Below the pieces are notes generated by a model, which saw only the letters and a list, made by a program, of their open reading frames with translations, was not told the DNA's origin and searched no databases. A DNA stretch of 14,725 nucleotides from Patescibacteria group bacterium (GTDB taxonomy: Bacteria; Patescibacteriota; Minisyncoccia; Minisyncoccales; DG-74-1): NCBI GenBank assembly GCA_030016465.1, contig JASEJL010000018.1:1-14725 (forward strand). Direction: 5' to 3'. Each line of letters opens with the position of its first letter. Within the stretch, counting starts at the first letter, position 1. A program made the translations under genes and the position numbers. Below, one piece after another: positions 12,595 through 14,725 of the stretch.

Positions 12595-12634
12595 AATATC
12601 ACATTAATTCACGATCGTGAGTTAATGAGATATT
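12595..12634. repeat. 40-bp near-perfect palindrome, copy 2, at the pyrG end
   Basis: Arms 12595-12614 and 12615-12634 are inverted copies with two mismatches and CGATCG at the centre. It covers the pyrG stop codon and its last codons (SISH). It lies between the converging rpmA and pyrG genes and may act as a two-way transcription barrier, but has no T-tract. Copy 1 is at 10302-10341. Confidence 0.85.
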
Positions 12635-14256
12635 GAATTGTTTTTAATCGCTGCTTTAATAAATTCTCTAAACAACGGGTGGGGTTTCAACGGTCTCGAT
12701 TTGTATTCAGGATGAAACTGGGTGGCAACAAAAAAAGGATGATTTTTCAGTTCAATTATTTCTACCAGGTCTTTTTCGGGATTAATGCCAGCCATAACCA
12801 TTCCTTTCCTTTCTAAAACCTCTCTAAACTCATTATTTAACTCGTAGCGATGGCGATGACGCTCTGATATGGTCAAGGCTCGATAAGCTCGAGCCGACAA
12901 AGTATCTGGTTTTATTTTGCAAGTATAAGCACCTAATCTCATTGTTCCGCCATATTTTTTCTCTTTTAATAAAGCTTTTTGTTCAGGCATAACATCAATC
13001 ACTGGGTATTTAGAATCGGAGTTAAATTCGGTAGAATTAGCTTCTTTCAAACCACAAACATTTCTAGCAAATTCTACTATCGCTAGCTGCATTCCCAAGC
13101 AAAGTCCCAAAAATGGGATTTTATTTTTTCGGCAAAATTCAATTGCCTTTATCTTCCCTTCCACTCCCCTACTCCCAAAACCTCCAGGAACGATGATACC
13201 CTCATAATTTTTTAGTTCTTTAACTAATTTTGGGTTTTGTTCATATTTTTCAGCTGATAACCAAAAAATTTCCGGTTTTCTTTTAAAAAACCAAGTCGCA
13301 TGTTTTATTGCCTCAATGATTGAAATATAAGAATCCATTAAGGTGAATTGGCCTGTTTGGAAATATTTACCCACCAGGCCAATTTTAACTGATTTTTTGG
13401 CATTTTTGATTATTTTTACTAATTTCTCCCAATCCTTTAAATTTCTCTTTTTAATCGGTAAATCAAATTTTTTTAAAATTTTACTTCCCAAATTTTCTTT
13501 TTCAAAATTAATCGGAATTTCATAAATTGATTTTACATCTGGAGCAGAAATAACATCTTCTTTTTGAACATTGCAAAAAATTGAGATTTTTCTTTTTCTT
13601 GGTTCATCTAAAGGAAGTTTTGCCCGAGCCAAAATAATATCTGGTTGAATACCGGCTTCGTTTAATAATCTGACTGCTGTCTGGGTTGGTTTGGTTTTCA
13701 TTTCGCCAATCATTCTGGGAATTGGCAAATAGCTAACCAAAACAAAAAGAACATCTTTAGGATGTTTCAATTTCATCATTCGAGCTGCCTCTAAAAATAA
13801 AAGGTTTTGATACTCGCCGACTGTGCCGCCAATTTCAATTAAAACGAAGTCAATCTTGGTAATTTTAGCTGTTTTTTTAATTCGCCAAATTACTTCATTA
13901 GGAATATCAGGAACAACTTCAACACATTTTCCGGCATATTCTAAATTTCTTTCTCTATTAATAACCGTCTGATAAACTCGGCCGGTGGTAATATAATTGT
14001 TAGTGGTTAAATTAATATCTAAAAATCTCTCGTAATTTCCAATATCTTGGTCGCATTCGGTTCCATCATCAGTCACAAAAATCTCTCCATGCTCAATGGG
14101 ATTCATTGTTCCGGCATCAACATTGATATAAGGGTCAATTTTAATGGCTGTTACTTTGTAGCCTTTGCTCTGTAAAATCTTTCCAATTGAAGCTGTCGCC
14201 ACACCCTTACCAACGCCAGACATCACGCCGCCAGCAATAAAAATAAATTTTGGCAT
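12622..14256 (-). CDS. pyrG: CTP synthase
   Basis: Makes CTP from UTP, ATP and glutamine in the cytoplasm. The 544 aa are the full two-domain length. The synthetase domain begins FIFIAGGVMSGVGKGVATASIG (4-25, P-loop) and has KIDPYINVDAGTMNP (39-53), HGEIFVTDDGTECDQDIGNYERF (56-78) and GGTVGEYQ (143-150). The class I glutamine amidotransferase domain starts near 290. It has GGFGSRG (358-364), nucleophile Cys386 in GLCLGMQ and the catalytic pair His515/Glu517 in FHPEY. The P-loop GVGKGVA differs from the common SLGKGI. SD-like AAAAGG directly precedes the ATG. It lies 4 nt after rplI and so is probably cotranscribed with it. Its last codons (SISH-stop) lie in a palindrome; an inverted copy of this end lies at 10261-10341. 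Confidence 0.96.
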   Translation of the reverse strand: MPKFIFIAGGVMSGVGKGVATASIGKILQSKGYKVTAIKIDPYINVDAGTMNPIEHGEIFVTDDGTECDQDIGNYERFLDINLTTNNYITTGRVYQTVINRERNLEYAGKCVEVVPDIPNEVIWRIKKTAKITKIDFVLIEIGGTVGEYQNLLFLEAARMMKLKHPKDVLFVLVSYLPIPRMIGEMKTKPTQTAVRLLNEAGIQPDIILARAKLPLDEPRKRKISIFCNVQKEDVISAPDVKSIYEIPINFEKENLGSKILKKFDLPIKKRNLKDWEKLVKIIKNAKKSVKIGLVGKYFQTGQFTLMDSYISIIEAIKHATWFFKRKPEIFWLSAEKYEQNPKLVKELKNYEGIIVPGGFGSRGVEGKIKAIEFCRKNKIPFLGLCLGMQLAIVEFARNVCGLKEANSTEFNSDSKYPVIDVMPEQKALLKEKKYGGTMRLGAYTCKIKPDTLSARAYRALTISERHRHRYELNNEFREVLERKGMVMAGINPEKDLVEIIELKNHPFFVATQFHPEYKSRPLKPHPLFREFIKAAIKNNSISH

Positions 14257-14260
14257 CCTT

Positions 14261-14707
14261 TTATCTCTCTTCTATAATGATTACTTTTATTTCCGCTTCC
14301 AAATTATGCTCAAATTTAATTTTCACTGGGAATTCTCCCAATTCTTTAATTGGCTTTGCTAAATCAACTTGACTCTTTTTAATTTCAAAACCCATTTCTT
14401 TTAATCTTTCGGAAATTTTTTGAGCAGTGATTGATTCAAAAAGTTGACCTTCCTCGCCCACTTTGACAGGAATAGTTATTTCTTGACCATCAACAATAGT
14501 AGCTATTTCCTGAATCTTTTTTAATTCCTCTTCGGCTTTCTTCTCTTCAATCTCTTTTTGGCTTTCTAACCACTTTAGAGCTTCTTTAGTTGCTGGTTTA
14601 GCCAAACCTTTAGGAATCAAAAAATTCCTAGCATACCCAGCTTTAACTTCCTTAATTTCATATTTTTTTCCTAATTTTTCAATATCTTGTAAAAGTATCA
14701 CTCGCAT
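14261..14707 (-). CDS. rplI: 50S ribosomal protein bL9
   Basis: Large-subunit protein that binds 23S rRNA with its N-domain and reaches out through a long helix. At 148 aa it is family length. MRVILLQDIEKLGKKYEIKEVKAGYARNFLIPKGLA (1-36) is the conserved N-domain with GYARNFLIPKGLA. The long connecting helix is Lys/Glu-rich (about 40-70), followed by a normal C-domain (GQLFESITAQKI, ISERLKEMG). It begins 18 nt inside the right edge. Read on the minus strand, those 18 nt hold TATAAAT, a possible -10 close to the ATG. It is followed after 4 nt by pyrG. Confidence 0.95.
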   Translation of the reverse strand: MRVILLQDIEKLGKKYEIKEVKAGYARNFLIPKGLAKPATKEALKWLESQKEIEEKKAEEELKKIQEIATIVDGQEITIPVKVGEEGQLFESITAQKISERLKEMGFEIKKSQVDLAKPIKELGEFPVKIKFEHNLEAEIKVIIIEER

Positions 14708-14725
14708 AACAAAAAGATATTTATA

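Overview
The window looks like a piece of a Patescibacteria (Candidate Phyla Radiation) chromosome, probably Parcubacteria-like. This is an inference from several signs: AT-rich composition, very tight gene packing, few Shine-Dalgarno sites, an intein in a housekeeping recombinase, and short palindromes inside genes. TGA is an ordinary stop here: ftsW, the gltX C-terminal ORF and the 76-aa membrane protein all end in TGA. The Gly-UGA code of some CPR lineages is therefore unlikely.

Layout. 1-508 has no convincing gene. It holds a candidate structured RNA (about 105-465), closed by a 20-bp stem and a terminator hairpin. 509-4101 is a tight murD-ftsW-murG block for peptidoglycan precursor synthesis and septal wall export. 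4132-5724 is glutamyl-tRNA synthetase split into two same-frame ORFs at a perfect 16-bp tandem duplication, then a bidirectional terminator shared with a small minus-strand hypothetical (5776-6090). 6283-7073 holds two small plus-strand proteins: a basic 68-aa protein, and an exported Trp-rich helical protein whose start is built of 7-nt repeats. 7263-9443 is a XerC/D-type tyrosine recombinase behind a near-consensus promoter, with a 410-aa LAGLIDADG intein in its catalytic HxxR motif. The minus strand then carries a HAD hydrolase (9570-10175).

10261-10440 is a fossil region: an inverted copy of the pyrG 3' end with its palindrome, joined to a decayed N-terminus of an FAD reductase. The minus-strand cluster 10430-12286 encodes UppS, a geranylgeranyl-reductase-family flavoprotein and a small membrane protein. 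rpmA (bL27) diverges from that cluster with only 9 nt between start codons. pyrG (CTP synthase) and rplI (bL9) fill the minus strand to the right edge.

Functional theme: cell wall and lipid-carrier metabolism (MurD, FtsW, MurG, UppS, a possible prenyl reductase) with translation genes (GluRS, bL27, bL9) and nucleotide supply (PyrG). The most unusual items are the recombinase intein, the interrupted gltX, the inverted pyrG-tail duplication and the unassigned structured RNA. All calls come from reading the sequence; no database search was possible.
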